This document shows, one piece after another, positions 36,245 through 49,100 of a DNA stretch of 64,000 nucleotides (the first letter of the stretch is position 1; each line of letters opens with the position of its first letter). This DNA comes from Amia ocellicauda (taxonomy: Eukaryota > Chordata > Actinopteri > Amiiformes > Amiidae), in contig NC_089851.1 of NCBI RefSeq assembly GCF_036373705.1, positions 2,635,920-2,699,919 of the forward strand, written 5' to 3'. The position numbers and the translations under genes are program-made. The notes below the pieces were generated by a model. The model had not been told where the DNA came from and searched no databases. It saw only the letters and a program-made list of their open reading frames with translations.

Positions 36245-36856
36245 GCCAAGAAAACTAAGTATGTTGCTGAGAAGCAATATAATGAAAATGATCTGCCGCT
36301 TGGATTTTCATGGACAGGGGATGCCACTTGCCCCCGACCAGTGTGTGTTGTCTGCCGGGAGAAACTTGCTAATGCAGCAATGGTACCTAGTAAGTTGAGA
36401 CGACACCTGGAAACAAAACATCCATGTCTCAAGAATAAAGATGTAGGAACAAATCGCCATGACAGAATGATGAGCACAGTAATAAGGGTATCAGATATAG
36501 CGCAAGAGGCAAGCTACCCGGTAGCAGAGCTTGTGGCCAAAGCGAAGAAGCCGCACACCATCGCCGAATCACTAATCATGCCTGCTTGTAAGCACATTGT
36601 ACGTGTGCTATTTGGAGAGGATGCTGTGAATCAGGTCGCCAAAATCCCTGTTTCAGACAACACAGACAAAAGAAGAATAGATGGCATGTCTGCTGACATC
36701 GAGGAGACCACATATTTGTTGCAAAATGAACTGCGGATATATTTTTATCTTATTGACAATCGGTCGTCTTCATGTGAAAGTGCGTTTGAAGACACTAGCT
36801 GTGGTGGTTGGGCAGATACAGCTCTTATTGTTCATGTCTGTCGCAAATCAAACTAG
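36241..36856 (+). pseudogene. hAT transposase N-terminal part with BED zinc finger (ZBED5-like)
   Basis: The continuous frame has LGFSWTGDATCPRPVCVVC followed by SKLRRHLETKHP (BED finger, Cys-x2-Cys and His-x4-His). Then comes SYPVAELVAKAKKPHTIAES, the ACKHIVRVLFGEDA segment and RRIDGMSADIE, all typical of ZBED5/FAM200-like hAT transposases. It ends after about 200 residues without the catalytic core or the C-terminal dimerisation region, so it is internally deleted. Its first codons lie at 34929, separated by the insertion. Confidence 0.8.
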
Positions 36857-37761
36857 TATCAAACGTCAAGATCACTTTAGCGCGGTCCCTTACCATGACT
36901 CTACTACTGACATATGTAACATATTTATAACATGCCATCTACGTGTGATAATAGTTTTAGCAACTGTTAGCATTTAGGCAAGACAATACCATTCATGTTG
37001 GTGTGCCGTGAGGTTTTTGGTCTTAGTGTGCAGTGGCATTAAAAGGCTGGGAACCACTGATTCAGGTTATACCCACCGGTATCTATTCAGGTTATACGCA
37101 CATGTATGTATTCAGGTTATACGCACCAGTATGTATTTAGGTTACACTGACATTGCTTTTTTCTAATCAGAACTATGAATATATGTGTCTTCCACAGTAC
37201 ATCAACCATGTAATTAAACCTCTGATTAACCCAATCATCAAAGCAGCAGGAACGATAGCCCCTCTGTTTTAGCTCACAAGTATAATCATCACTGTTTGCT
37301 TGTGTACTAGTGACTATAGCTGGTACTTAGCATTTAATTCACATTGTACTTCAACACGTGGATCAGTAAGATTTTATTCCAGGCTGTGCAGTTTTTGGGA
37401 CCTTATATTTGGGTTTTATTATAATTTTTGTGTACTAAGCATGGAGTCTGGTTGCTACAGATGCTGCCACCCTGCAAATTAGTTTTTTGTAATAATGGTT
37501 TAACATTAAAAATACATATCCCAATATACCCACGATGTATCCTGTAATACAGAGGGAAAGTGTTATATATGATGACTGTGAAATGTATTGGACAAAGGAT
37601 AAATATCCATATTCACTATATTCAAATTGATTGCTAGCCTGTACATGAATAATTGTCACTTGCACAAATGAAATTCAGTGACACAGATTCCTTGTTTAAT
37701 AGGATTCAGAGCAGATTCACTCCGTCATTCTCTCCCTCTCTCTCTTTACCTCGACAGGGAA

Positions 37762-37815
37762 CAATATTTTGTAAGTCGCCCTGGACAAGGGCATCTGCTA
37801 AGAAAGAAATAATAA
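37762..37815 (+). mobile_element. SINE 3' tail relic
   Basis: GTAAGTCGCCCTGGACAAGG followed by GCATCTGCTAAG and an A-rich end is the conserved 3' tail common to many fish SINEs. The 5' head is not recognisable. Confidence 0.65.
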
Positions 37816-39380
37816 CCAGGGGACCATTGTAACATCTAGCAATGTTGCATGGGACTACAATGTCAACAGTCACCTGTGGCTTGTTGCATATAGTTTGGGA
37901 ACAGGGAGGTCTGAATTATACCAAGATACCCAACTAGTTCAAAGTGTTGTATTTTGTAACTGATATTACCATGTTAGATACTTTGAATAAACACAGTGCA
38001 GGATTTGGACTCTTTTAACATTTAATGATCATGGTAATGTAAAGTATTATATCTGCATTGTCCTTTAAGGCCACTGGTATTTAGGGTAAGATGTTCCTAA
38101 ATCTATATGTACCTGGAGACGTATGTTTGGATAGTAATCATGGAAACATCTAGCAATAGAACTGGTTGAGGGGTGGAGCAACAAGGCATTAGTATCTTAA
38201 GTGTACTTTTATGAAAGTAATTGAATTAGAAATCCTCTCTCTCTTGCAGTCCCCAAATGTCAATCTGTAAGTGTAACCATTACCTATTGATAGGCGATCA
38301 GCTAAAATAAAATGTAATCGCTACTTCTCATTTTACTTTTGTAACATTTAAAATTGTTCAGTGTGTAATTTGTGAGGAATTATCATTGTAATAACCTGAT
38401 AATTTGCTTAAAAGTAAAAGGGATTGCTATAGATGTCCAAAATTGAGTGGATTGGTAGTTCTCTCTCATATTAACCACATATTTCTGTTAGACTAACAAT
38501 CCTAAAATTAAGACTGATCTGATGACAGTTGTAGTCGTAACACAATAGGACATAATCAGTAATACACTGCCAAAAGTGATTTCTTACAAGATTTTTTTTT
38601 TCTGTGGATGAGAATTGTAGCCGACTACGAAATTGGAGAATACTCCAAACTAACAAATAAGGAAACGCAAATTCTTTTTATTGGGGTCTTCACCGTGAGT
38701 CACTTTCCACATACACAATATCACAAATTCCTGGAAAGGAATTATTTATTAAAATTCGGTTTTAAAAACAATACACTGTTGGGCAGTCCAACATCAAGTG
38801 TTTCATAAATAGCAGCATGAGTAACCTATTAAAGTGCCAGTGCAGAAGAATACCCTTAATTAACAACCCAAAACAAAAACACAAGGAAGAAAGAAAATAT
38901 AAAAACCAAATCAAAACACTCCAGTCATTAGAAATCAAAACAAATCTTCAATCAAGGTACATTTAGATATTCCTCATTAGAACCAGAGGAAATAAAGTGC
39001 AAGAAAAACCCTCAATTAATCTGTAACACCAAACAGGATTATATTGCTGATAAAAGCCACGTATTACACGTATTACAAACACACAGTGATACAAAACAAT
39101 CATTCCTTAAAATCGATACATTCCTAAAAATACAATTGCCAGCAATAAAAATAGATGTGAGGATTAAAATGAATAAAAACACAGCTGAATCAAAACTGGA
39201 GGCGCCAGGCGAATAGAGCAGGAGCACAATAAACAGCGAGACTTCAAAAGATATCTTACTAGTAAATTAAACTACACATTTGCAGCAGGGGTATCTTATC
39301 CAGTGTTTGAATTGAGGGGGGGGCTGGGGGGGTCCAATATTTAATTGAATGAACATATTTTTGTCGAAATGAATGCCCTG
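37816..39380. other. AT-rich non-coding stretch, nothing recognised
   Basis: No protein match, no paired repeat ends and no splice-supported exon. Read as probable intron or intergenic DNA. Confidence 0.4.
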
Positions 39381-39419
39381 ACACTTTGTCGGCTTCTTCC
39401 GACTCTCATCAGTGTTCCA

Positions 39420-39530
39420 ATCGATTGTTCTCTTCAGTGACGTTCTAAACACGCGCACGTGGGGAGGCGTCAATTCGTCCCGTCCTGGACCTGCGCGCAT
39501 GCGCAAACTCGAAGTGTTGTGACTCAGTTA
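39420..39530. promoter_or_regulatory. CpG-dense patch with an NRF1-type palindrome
   Basis: An island of CpG in AT-rich surroundings. It contains GCGCATGCGC at about 39492-39501, the core NRF1 recognition palindrome, and ACGCGCACGTGG with a CACGTG E-box just upstream. No associated coding exon is recognised. Confidence 0.4.
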
Positions 39531-40384
39531 CAGCAGAGGCTAAATAAGTGGAAACATACAATTCTTCTCTGATTTAGGATTGTTTACACTTTAGATACTA
39601 TAACTATCGATTTTTTCACCTTTGTGCCGAACAGCAGCTAGTTTGTAACCTAGCCGCTAGCTGACTGTTTTAATCTTATCAATCAGACAATTGTAGGAAG
39701 CTGTGCTAACGTTACTCTGAAAAACTTTGTTACATTGAGCAAACTTCGTCATTCTGACAGTGCTTTTTTAAAACTTTATTTTAAAACTACTTTCTTAACT
39801 AAGTGTAAGAAACTAAAATCAAAGGAACAAAAATAAGGATGCAAAACAAACACACAAAAAACATCTATGGGATGTTGTATTAGATTGAAGATTTCACTTA
39901 TTGATCCATCAAAATACACTTAGATAATGTACAAACTGGAGCAGCATCACACGCTTTTTCAAGGCAGTTAGAGCAAATGTTCCTGCAGAAAAGAGACCTG
40001 GCAGAATCTGAAGAGCCTTGCTTGTCTTCTCTATAGCAAAGAACAAACCTATTACTCCAGCATTAATACTATTAATTTTAAATAAGTGGCATGCATGATG
40101 ATTAAATTATGTCACTGTTGACTTTTAAGCACATCTGTGAAACAAGATGGCACAATGTTTCAGACGATTTCACAATATGGACTGACAGATATCTTTATTG
40201 AAATGACATAAGTTCATATTTTGTATTTGGGGTGTTCCTTATTGTACAGTATTAGATAACAGGTCATGCTGTTTGCGTGAGCAGACGGCAAAGTTAATTC
40301 AACTTAAGGCTTATTTTATACGAGACACATTACACAAAACATTGTATCTATATCATTGAGTTTTTAATATGTAATAGGACTAAT

Positions 40385-40838
40385 ACCAATCATTTTAGGG
40401 GCTCAAATGTAATTGGACAAAAGAAGATAATCATTAATTAAATTGTTAGTTTCAATACTTGGTTGCAAATCCTCAGCCTAATGACGGCTTGCTTCACTCG
40501 CAGTGGCAGCTCTTTGGATTCATATTGAGGCTTAACAGCAACAGATTCCAAATGCAAATGCCACACCTGAAATCAAATCTAGACCTTTTATCTGCTTACC
40601 TGTAATTGAACTAATGAGGGAATAACACACCTGGCCATGGAACAGCTGAGACAATTGTCCAATTACTTTTGAGCCCCTAAAACTGGGGGATTACATATAA
40701 AAATGGGTGCAATTCCTACACCGTTCACCCAATTTGGATGTAACTACCCTCAAATTAAAGATGAAAGTCTACACTTAAAGCACAAAATTATGACAATTGT
40801 GTCAATGTCCAAATATTTATGTATCTAACTGTATTTTC
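40385..40838 (-). mobile_element. Tc1/mariner-related non-autonomous relic
   Basis: The right end reads ATTTATGTATCTAACTGTA, the terminus of a common fish Tc1-type family (CAGTTAGATACATAAATATT on the - strand). Two inverted copies of TTTTAGGGGCTCAAATGTAA occur at about 40396 and 40655-40682, forming long internal arms. No transposase remains. Confidence 0.6.
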
Positions 40839-41011
40839 CCTTCTACATCATTAGTTAAGTTGTTGTGTGATATTTTATCAATACATATGTAAGTTTTAAT
40901 ATTTTGCACTTGTGTTTGTATCCAATTTATTTAATTAAATCAGACTCTACTGATTCAAAGAATTCACTTGAAGTTTTTGTGTGCCAAAGCTAAAAGCTTT
41001 ATTACATAGAC

Positions 41012-41600
41012 CAGTGGTTCCCAACCTTTTTAATGCCACTGCACACTTTGCTAAGACCAAAAACCTCACGGCACACCAACATGAAAAAAAAAATCAAAAT
41101 TTACTAGGTATTGTCTTGCCTGAATGCCAACGGTTGCTAAAACCATTATCACACGTAGATGGCATGTTATAAATATGTTACATATGTCAGTAGTAGAGTC
41201 ATTAAAATGGTGAATGTGTGAAGTGCAAGGAGTGGCCTTTAGTGGTGTAATAAACAAGTAGACAGACATACTAAATAATTACTTAATACAAATCATTTAT
41301 TCAGTGCAGGCAGACCAAGACCAGACACTAAAAACTATTCACAGTAAATTAACAGCAAAATATGTTCAGCTCACTATATCTTATAACAAGTTAATTAAAC
41401 TCAGTGGTTAAACGTAACAAAGGGCATTACAATTGTTGAGAAACAATAGCACACGGATCAAACATGCTATCCCCGCTGTTTTATTCGATTTGATGAAACG
41501 TTTCGCAACTGAAATGTTTTTTTTGCGGACTGAATGCACACCTGAACTGAGCAAGATAAAAATATATCCGCAGTTCATTGAAGCATTTTCATATCAAATA
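41012..41600 (-). mobile_element. Second copy of the BED-hAT element, inverted
   Basis: CAGTGGTTCCCAACCTTTTT (41012) and the following 190 bp are the reverse complement of 36890-37059. Around 41555-41582 the reverse complement of the transposase segment near 36725-36752 recurs. This copy keeps more DNA between the two landmarks than the first, so the 34.6-37.1 kb copy carries an internal deletion relative to it. Its far end is not determined. Confidence 0.6.
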
Positions 41601-42261
41601 AATAAGCCTACCAAAAGGGCAAGGACAAACATATTAAATAATATTCATAAAATCTATTTCGTCCACAAGTCCAACCTAGCAAAAGGACAAGCAGAGTGCA
41701 AGATAAAAACGAATTCAACATGTGTCCATTTAATCAATAGCGTTTCAGTACCACTGATAGATAGCACTGCAACTCAGCGCAGGTGCGCATTCAGTCCGGA
41801 AACAAAACCTTTCAGTTATGAAACATTTCGTCAAACAATAAAACAGGGATGAAGTCTGCATTTGTAGGCCAACTCTATTTGACCAAACATTTTGCAACAA
41901 ATAAGTTGTGTGGCCGAATGAAAACTCCCCGGATAAAAGTGCGGGATACAGTTGCATTGGAAATCGTCACACCAAGCACATACAAAGGCAAAAATATAAA
42001 AATCAAATATGGTGCAATTTCACATTATTTATAACCTAAGTTCATTCAAAATATTTCACATCTGAATAAGGCCGAAACAAAGATCATGGACAAAACTGAA
42101 GGGCAAAACATTGGCCTATTAAAGTTTGAGTTTGGCTTGAACTGGAGTTTCATCCGACTGGGGCAGGCTGTCCTTTCAGCACCAATCTCGGGCAACATCT
42201 CAAACTTAAACTGAAAGAAACAGACATTTGATAACTTCTTTAAAAATAAGCATATAGACTT

Positions 42262-42357
42262 TACAAAGACACATTACAGCACTACCCCCACCTGGGACTG
42301 AACCCACACCCCTGTGCTCCAGAGTCCACAGCCCTAACCACCCCCCCATACTACTGC
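42262..42357 (-). mobile_element. tRNA-derived SINE head
   Basis: On the - strand: TGGTTAGGGCTGTGG (A box, 42326-42340), then GACTCTGGAGCACAGG and GGGTTCAGTCCC (B box, about 42293-42304). This spacing and sequence are those of fish tRNA-like SINE promoters. The body and tail beyond 42262 are not clear. Confidence 0.7.
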
Positions 42358-42622
42358 CACAGATTACATTTTAACAATGTATTTTGAAAATGTACGATTA
42401 CACTGATTATTTGTTTTTTCTTCTTGTGAAAAAGCACTATCCCCCATTTTCCAGCATGCCTGTGGACCACTATGCATTATTCTGCGTTATCGTTTCTTTA
42501 TCCGCCATCTTTACAGCAAAGTGTTGTGCAATATAATGGAAACGTAAAACAAAACAAATGTTTTGAAAAACAACTGCGGTTTGGATTTTTTTGCTAAATG
42601 CACAGAAGACGCCCAAAAAGCT

Positions 42623-42830
42623 CCCAGATAGCACACAATGTTGGGCAAGGCCTTTTCCTTGAGACCACATTGATAAAAGGCGTCTCCTCAGATGACCTGA
42701 GTCCGAAGAGCAGTAAGTTAATTTTCAGGACTATTATTAAAATATTTAAATTTACTCGGTAGGCAACATCGGTCCAACCATGGGTGATCAGTCTGGCCGA
42801 CGTTGGCCCAACACTGCTGTGCTATCTGGG
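42623..42830. mobile_element. Short inverted-repeat element (MITE), family unknown
   Basis: Ends CCCAGATAGCACA (42623) and TGTGCTATCTGGG (to 42830) are perfect inverted complements over 12-13 bases. Inside each end lies a GTTGGGC motif. The length of about 208 bp and lack of coding capacity fit a non-autonomous DNA transposon. No certain flank duplication. Confidence 0.6.
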
Positions 42831-43910
42831 CTTAATGTAAGCTGTGCGACTGAAAATTGGTATATCACGGAGGAACAAGCAAACTCTGCGATCATTTAAC
42901 CAAATTATGTTTAATTGATTATGTATTTATTAGGCTTAATGGGTAAATTGCATAGAATTGATAGCAGCGCACTTGAGATGATCCCGTCCAATCGACCAAT
43001 TTTTATTTTTATTATTATTATGGTGGTATTATGGTATTATAATAATAATTGGTCGATTGAACAGGATAATAGTACTACCGAACAATATATAATGTTGACA
43101 CAAAATCTGAACTGTAGAATGGTGTCTTTTTATTATAGTCAACCCAAATGTTAAGGTTTCTGTGTTCCGATATCTTTAGTATTTATTACTTTCTGTATAG
43201 TTGTCTTTCTTAATGTTACTGAACATCGGGGTATATTCATCAAGAGTTTTACAATGATTCACTATTTCCAACACTTGTTCTGTATTGAATAAACATACAT
43301 ATGTCACCACACAGTTTATTATGAGTACTGTGCTTTTACTGGAAGGTTAACGTTTCATGCATGTAAAATTAATACCTATACATAAACCATGTGCTTGTAA
43401 AAATGAATAAAAACATGATTACTTAAAGGGGATGTTTTAACTTGTTTATATGGATTACCTGTAAAAACAATGAAAATCCTACTATACGCTGGAAGCAAAT
43501 GTGACATCATCGATAAATGATTAAACAAAGCCTCGAACCTTCCTATAGTAATGTGTTCCGAACCTTCGAAGGTAAAAATTGGCCTTTCGGGACAGCCCTA
43601 CACCTTCTAACTTGCATTTACCTTCTCCCATCCTTGACGCTCCCTGCTATTGCTCTTCATTTCATCTGCACTTGTTCACGGATTTCCAATGCCTTAATTT
43701 TAACTGCTTTTCTGCCTTGGGGTAATGATGCCTGCTTTTGTCACCCCTGATGTAACTGCTACAACCTTTCTGCATGTACTTTATGCACTATATGTATTAC
43801 TTTATCTTAATTTACTTCACTTCAATCAGGAGTTATAATCTATATTGCATTCTCTGCTCTTTTAGTAGTTTGCTTTGGGAAATGCATACGTATTTGATGG
43901 TGCCTGTAAT

Positions 43911-43956
43911 GAGTAAGTCACCCAGGGCAAGGGTGTGTGCTCAGAAATAAACAGTA
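43911..43956 (+). mobile_element. Second SINE 3' tail relic
   Basis: GAGTAAGTCACCCAGGGCAA followed by GGGTGTGTGCTCAGAAATAAA. The same tail type as 37762-37815, more diverged. Confidence 0.5.
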
Positions 43957-45680
43957 ATTGTATCAGCTTTCAAATGGATGTGTAAATGACAGTGTAGAAT
44001 AAGCAAGTGTAATTTTCCACCACGTTGGTTGCTATACAATTGGCAAAGCTCTGCATACCTTTCCCTGTGCCAATTATATTGTGCTAGACTATAGGTTTCC
44101 ACATACCTGAGAAGAACAGTAACATCAACAACAATCCACACTTCATTCACGCCGCCAAGTGAGACTGGGTTCATGTCTTGAGAAACACTGCACCCAGAAA
44201 GCATGGACAATAATGACCCTGTACACCAGACCTAATTTCTATAGCAAAAATAATGTGGAACTTATCCTATTGAGAGACTCTGTGAAGTGGTCTATGGAAC
44301 AGTTGGATAAAATATAAAATATAAACCGTAAAAGACAAAAAAGACCTGAAACTTTTTCCAAGGGTGAACATGGGGCAGAAGAAAGTCAGGGACACGTGTG
44401 TAGCACTGGCTGCATAGCACAGCACAGTATGTTACACTACAATGCATCCTCACTGTACTTCCTGGTTTAGCGTGTGCGAGCACTAAGGCCCAGCTCAGAT
44501 TCGAAACACATCATCACAGGGACCTCTCCGAGTGCCCTGCTCCAGACAGCTACACCTAGTAGGGTGACAAACCAGGTTTATACACTAAATTCAGAGGGTT
44601 TGTGTCACTGTAATGAGTTACCTTTCCAAAGATAGTAAAAGATCTGCTCCAAAGTTTGTATACCACTTCTTCAATAGTGCAATTTTTTCAAATGAATAAA
44701 TGTATGGGGGCTTCTTGTAACTATTTGGCCTGAGAATATAAACTGAGTGAGTTTATGTGTTACAGAAACTCTAATACACACTGGCACTGCACTGACTCAT
44801 TACTAAACCCTTCACCAGCTTAGGAAATTCAGGCCCTCAAAGATGGGAAAATACACACAGAGAGACATGTCTGTCCGCCCTTCACACACTTCAGATGCTC
44901 CACCGCTCCTTTAGGCCTCCTGTATAAACAAGCGCAGTGTCTGAAACTGAGCAGATGCTGGTTCCTGTATATTTCATAAGGCCAGTTATTAAGAACAGGC
45001 TGTTTCAAGGCCCCTCAGAGAGAGAATGGTCTATACGAGCCAAGCAAGGCCTCTTCTACCCTGGAGGGACCTGCAGGTGAGCATGTGCCCTTACAACACT
45101 CTCACAGTAATAATAAGGATTCCAAATTATGTCACCTGTGATATCAGCTGTGCATTATTATTTCAGGCAGAAGGGATTATTATATTTTTTTTTCAGTTAT
45201 TGAAAGTCAGGCACATTTCTTTGCTGTTGTTTGAATTTCCTGCATCTCAGCTGAGCGTGTCAAGTTGCCGTGGGGGTGCTGGGTTTGACAGTCTTCTCAT
45301 GCATGAGCCGTGCCTGGGTTCCATGTTCTCGCTGCCTTTAGGACGGCTCTGACCCAGTGCAGGGGCACTTCTGGAGGTGTCTGGTGGGTCTTTGCCATGA
45401 GCGAGTACCCCTGCTTTCTTTAATACTCTCCACTTTGATAGCGATTCTAGCATGGTTTATCATAGTGAACTTTTGAAGACGACAGGTATAGAGATGAACA
45501 GTATCTATATATGTGTAATCCTCCATCTTCACAAAATGAACATAGGACAGCAGTCTTTTACACTTTTTGGAAGTCTTCGGAACTTTTTTTGTCCCTTGTA
45601 TTTTCCCCCAACCAGAGTTGCACGACTTCTGCACCTCTCTCTTCAGATCTGTTTGTCAACATATGCCCATGTCTCTCTGC
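43957..45680. other. Non-coding stretch, nothing recognised
   Basis: No protein-family match or repeat ends found on either strand. Presumed intron or intergenic. Confidence 0.4.
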
Positions 45681-45689
45681 AGTGACTTG

Positions 45690-46130
45690 TGTGGGGCTCT
45701 GGGTGGGTTTCAGCTCCTGTCCGCCTGCCCCTATGCCCCCAAGTACCCCCTTTTCTCAGCTCCCTCCGAGTCTCCTACTGACCTACCTTCCTTCTCCTCT
45801 TTCTCACCACTGCTGGACCCTCTCCTGACTCACCTCCTTCAAGCAACTGATCCTGCTCTACTCCCCCTCATCTCCTCCCTCTACTCCTGGAGTTAAACTT
45901 CTCCAGACAGGTGTGCCTCCTGGCTGCTCACCTGGTGTTCTCTGCCTCGATTCACACACATGCTACTCGGCTAACACTCCTTCCACTGGCTCCTGATTTC
46001 AGCTCCCATGCAGTTTGAGACTTTGTTTCTTGCCTACCCTTGCCTCGAGCACCTACCATTTTACTGTAACTTCTCCTATTCCAACCCTTTAAAACATACC
46101 TCGGACCTAAATATATTATGTCTGCATAAT
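45690..46130 (+). mobile_element. Degraded non-LTR retrotransposon (reverse transcriptase remnants)
   Basis: Fragments such as HLLQATDPALLPLISSLYSW and, further on, the equivalent of LHWL-x-FETLFLAY are typical of LINE polymerases. They fall in shifting frames with stops. It is unrelated in sequence to the CR1 copies and old. Confidence 0.5.
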
Positions 46131-46139
46131 AACTAATTT

Positions 46140-49100
46140 GTACTGTTTTGTATGCTTATTATAAACTGTATTTTATACTGAGTGTATTTACTGCTCTGTG
46201 TTATGCTTTGAAAATGTCTCCTTTGAAAACGTACCTCTCAAAATCCACACCCGTTGTTCCGTTTAGATATTACCTGCCATAAATAAATACTTAAATGAAC
46301 AGGACTCATGCATTCATGTCTGTGCAAGTCGGAAGTTCTTCAACAACATTTCCTGACAGGGGAGAAGCGTATCGCAGTGCAGCACGATGTACTGTACTAC
46401 TTAAACAGATGTTTGGAAATATCAAAAGCTCCAGAATCAATAGAATTCTTCAGACCTCACCAGTGAGAAACCAAAATCAGCTACTCTCCACAGCGTACAT
46501 TTTTAATGTGCCCAAATGGAACAAATATATATTTTTAATGCAGGGTAGACATGCAATCCTTTTTCCTATGCCAATATTGGGCACTTTTGTGGTATATTTA
46601 AAAAAAAATTAGGATGTTTTAAAAACATACTTTTCTCTGTAATCCATATATCTATGCTATAGGATGAACATATAAGGTGAGGTTCAATTTTCTACAATAT
46701 ATTTTTTAAATATAAAATGAATATACGGCTAACAGACTAAAATATATTTCAAATATATCCCTTACAAAATTATGAGAATCCATATGCCCGAGATATATTT
46801 GTTCTCATGGGCATGTATACTAAATGTTTTCCACAAAGCCTCTTTTGAAGATGATTCTTTCTGACATTGGAGGACTTCCACCAAGAGAAGTCTGTGGGGT
46901 TTTCTAGGAACTCTCTGTCAAAAGGTCAGGTGTGTAAGCTTGTAGGCACACAGTGTCCTTTATTACACCCCTGCTCTAAGGTTATGGAAAGATTCAAATT
47001 TTGCTACAGGAAATGTAGGCACTGTGTTTGGGGATGAAGTGTACATGTGGACCTGTTTATGGGCTGCTGTTTTTTTTTGCTTTCTTCATTATTAAAAAAT
47101 AAGTCAATGTCTTGTTTACTTTATCAGAGGCACGACCGGTGTAAAGTCCTAAAGCACCCAAGCCTGTACTGGGATCAAATATTGACTAATTAACTGACTC
47201 ACTAACTTACCACACCGTATTTAAAACCAATATAAGAAATATATGTTACCAATAAAAAGAGGATTGTTGATGGAGGTTGAAAACACAATGCCCGCTGTGT
47301 CATCTGAGTGACACTTATAAGATAGTGTCCCTAATAAATAATTCATATACTATAAAATATATTTAAAAACATATAAATGGTTCTGTAAATAAATATATAA
47401 AAACATTATATTGATTATATTACCAACTTTGCTCCCCTTGACTCATCCTAGTCCCCAGCCCAACTACCGTGCAGCTCAGACCTCCCTCTGCTATCTCCCG
47501 GGATTGTCCATAGACCTAAAGTGACCTATTAAATACATGCTTAAAGTTTTATCTTCAATCTGTTCAATGCGTTGCAGGTGTATCTGAATTAAAACCGCCC
47601 ACAGACCCCCAACATCAGTGCTCTACGTGGTCTAACCACATACTTGGCTTATCTGAGTGTGCTTTGAGGTAGTTCACAGCCCATGTGGAACTTGCCCCTC
47701 TTGCTTATTATTGCTTTTTCCGCAGTAGGTGACAATATTGATTTTTCCCTTGTTTGTTTAATTTCCACTAAGTGGTTCCTTTATCTGCCTCCTTTGTGAG
47801 CTCGCCTGCAGTCTCAATGGTAATCAAAATGTCTGCCTGCATTGTCAAAGCAGGAGATAACAACTGAGCGCTGCTGGCAAGAGCTTTCACTCTCACACGC
47901 TGCCCACAGCCACTCATGATAACCACACAGACAGCAAGGCATGAAATCCACAGAGGAGATAAGATGCAGTGAAAAAACCCATCACTTTCTGACAGGGAGA
48001 AATGCCAAACATGCCGAGATGTCACAGGTCACTCCAGAGACAAAAATACACAATCTAGCAGGTGAGCGAGCCACATCTGATAACGTTAAGCTGAGTCTAA
48101 ACTTTATAGAGAATGAGGATAGTATGTTTATGGGTAGACAATTATATTATTAACAATTACATATTTAAGATGTACCATCAAAATTGTATTATTAAACAGG
48201 CTATATATGTTTAGGTTTGTTAATTTCTCCAATCATGTTAATCAAGCCACAGTGGCACCTGAGAGGCATAAATAGCAGATGAGAATCTTGAGTCAGATAT
48301 CTTTCAGGGTTACCACCTGATTCAGATCGATTTCAGAAACAAAAACAAAACGTTTTCTAAAAGTCAACAGGTACATGACAGTACATGTTTGTGCACATGT
48401 GCGTGTTTGCATGTGTGTGTGTGCACCAAGCCCTCCTGACACCGTCACTTCGGACAGGTTTTGTAAATAGTCCCAAACTGAGCTGGATCTACTTTGGGAC
48501 ACTTCTAACCTTGCTTCTGACAGAAAACAATCTTTTCACCCAGAAAGCACAATCCTGACGCAGTAAAGTTCCCCTATTCTTCACCACGGAAAATATTTGC
48601 TAAAATGTACATCAATCAAATTTGTTTAGATACACCACATCCTGCTGTTTCTATTTCTTGAGCCTTTCCTATGCTGCTCTGAATTAGTCTTTGTTGCCCT
48701 TTCTTTTTGGAGCGCTGGAAATTCTTTCCTGGAAGAATTCCTTCATTTGTTTCTTTGTTTCCTCAAACTTGTTTACGTTCCAGCAGGCGACCCATGAACA
48801 GAAAGAACTGAGCCTGCTTCACACGCTACCGTAAATCACCATAAAGCACAAGTAGGCAGGATCACAATGGTCTTAAACTACTCCCGTGTGTCACTACAGT
48901 TTAGCACAAAACCTTTGTTATCTTTATTTTCAATTCCTAATAATTATACAAATAATAACTGCAACCCTGTACTGGAGGAAGTGGTTATTGAATATGGATG
49001 AATGGATGGCTGTTAATAATAATAATAATAATCAGAATCATAATAATCATAACAATAATAACAACTACAATACTCTGCAAAGTTTTAAAATGGGTCTAAG

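Larger units (their letters stand above)
34572..37059 (+). mobile_element. BED-finger hAT element, interrupted by a CR1 fragment and an AT-rich repeat
   Basis: Ends are CAGTGGTTTTCAACCC (34572) and GGCTGGGAACCACTG (to 37059). The transposase begins at 34929 (MDKFIQHFAANTDAE) and is cut after codon 20 or so by foreign DNA at about 35000-36237. It resumes at 36238 with the same 24 bases, so that segment is duplicated on both sides. The relic continues to 36853. No 8-bp flank duplication is visible, perhaps because the site is in a minisatellite. Confidence 0.75.
34539..37145. repeat. 25-bp minisatellite split by a hAT insertion
   Basis: Units of ATTCAGGTTATACGCACCAG plus TATGT occur once at 34539-34563 on the left. 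Three more, plus a partial one, occur at 37060-37145 on the right. The hAT element at 34572-37059 sits between them. Confidence 0.7.

Noticed and set aside
41433-41852. 139-codon + strand frame
   Set aside because: Antisense to a hAT relic; no independent support.
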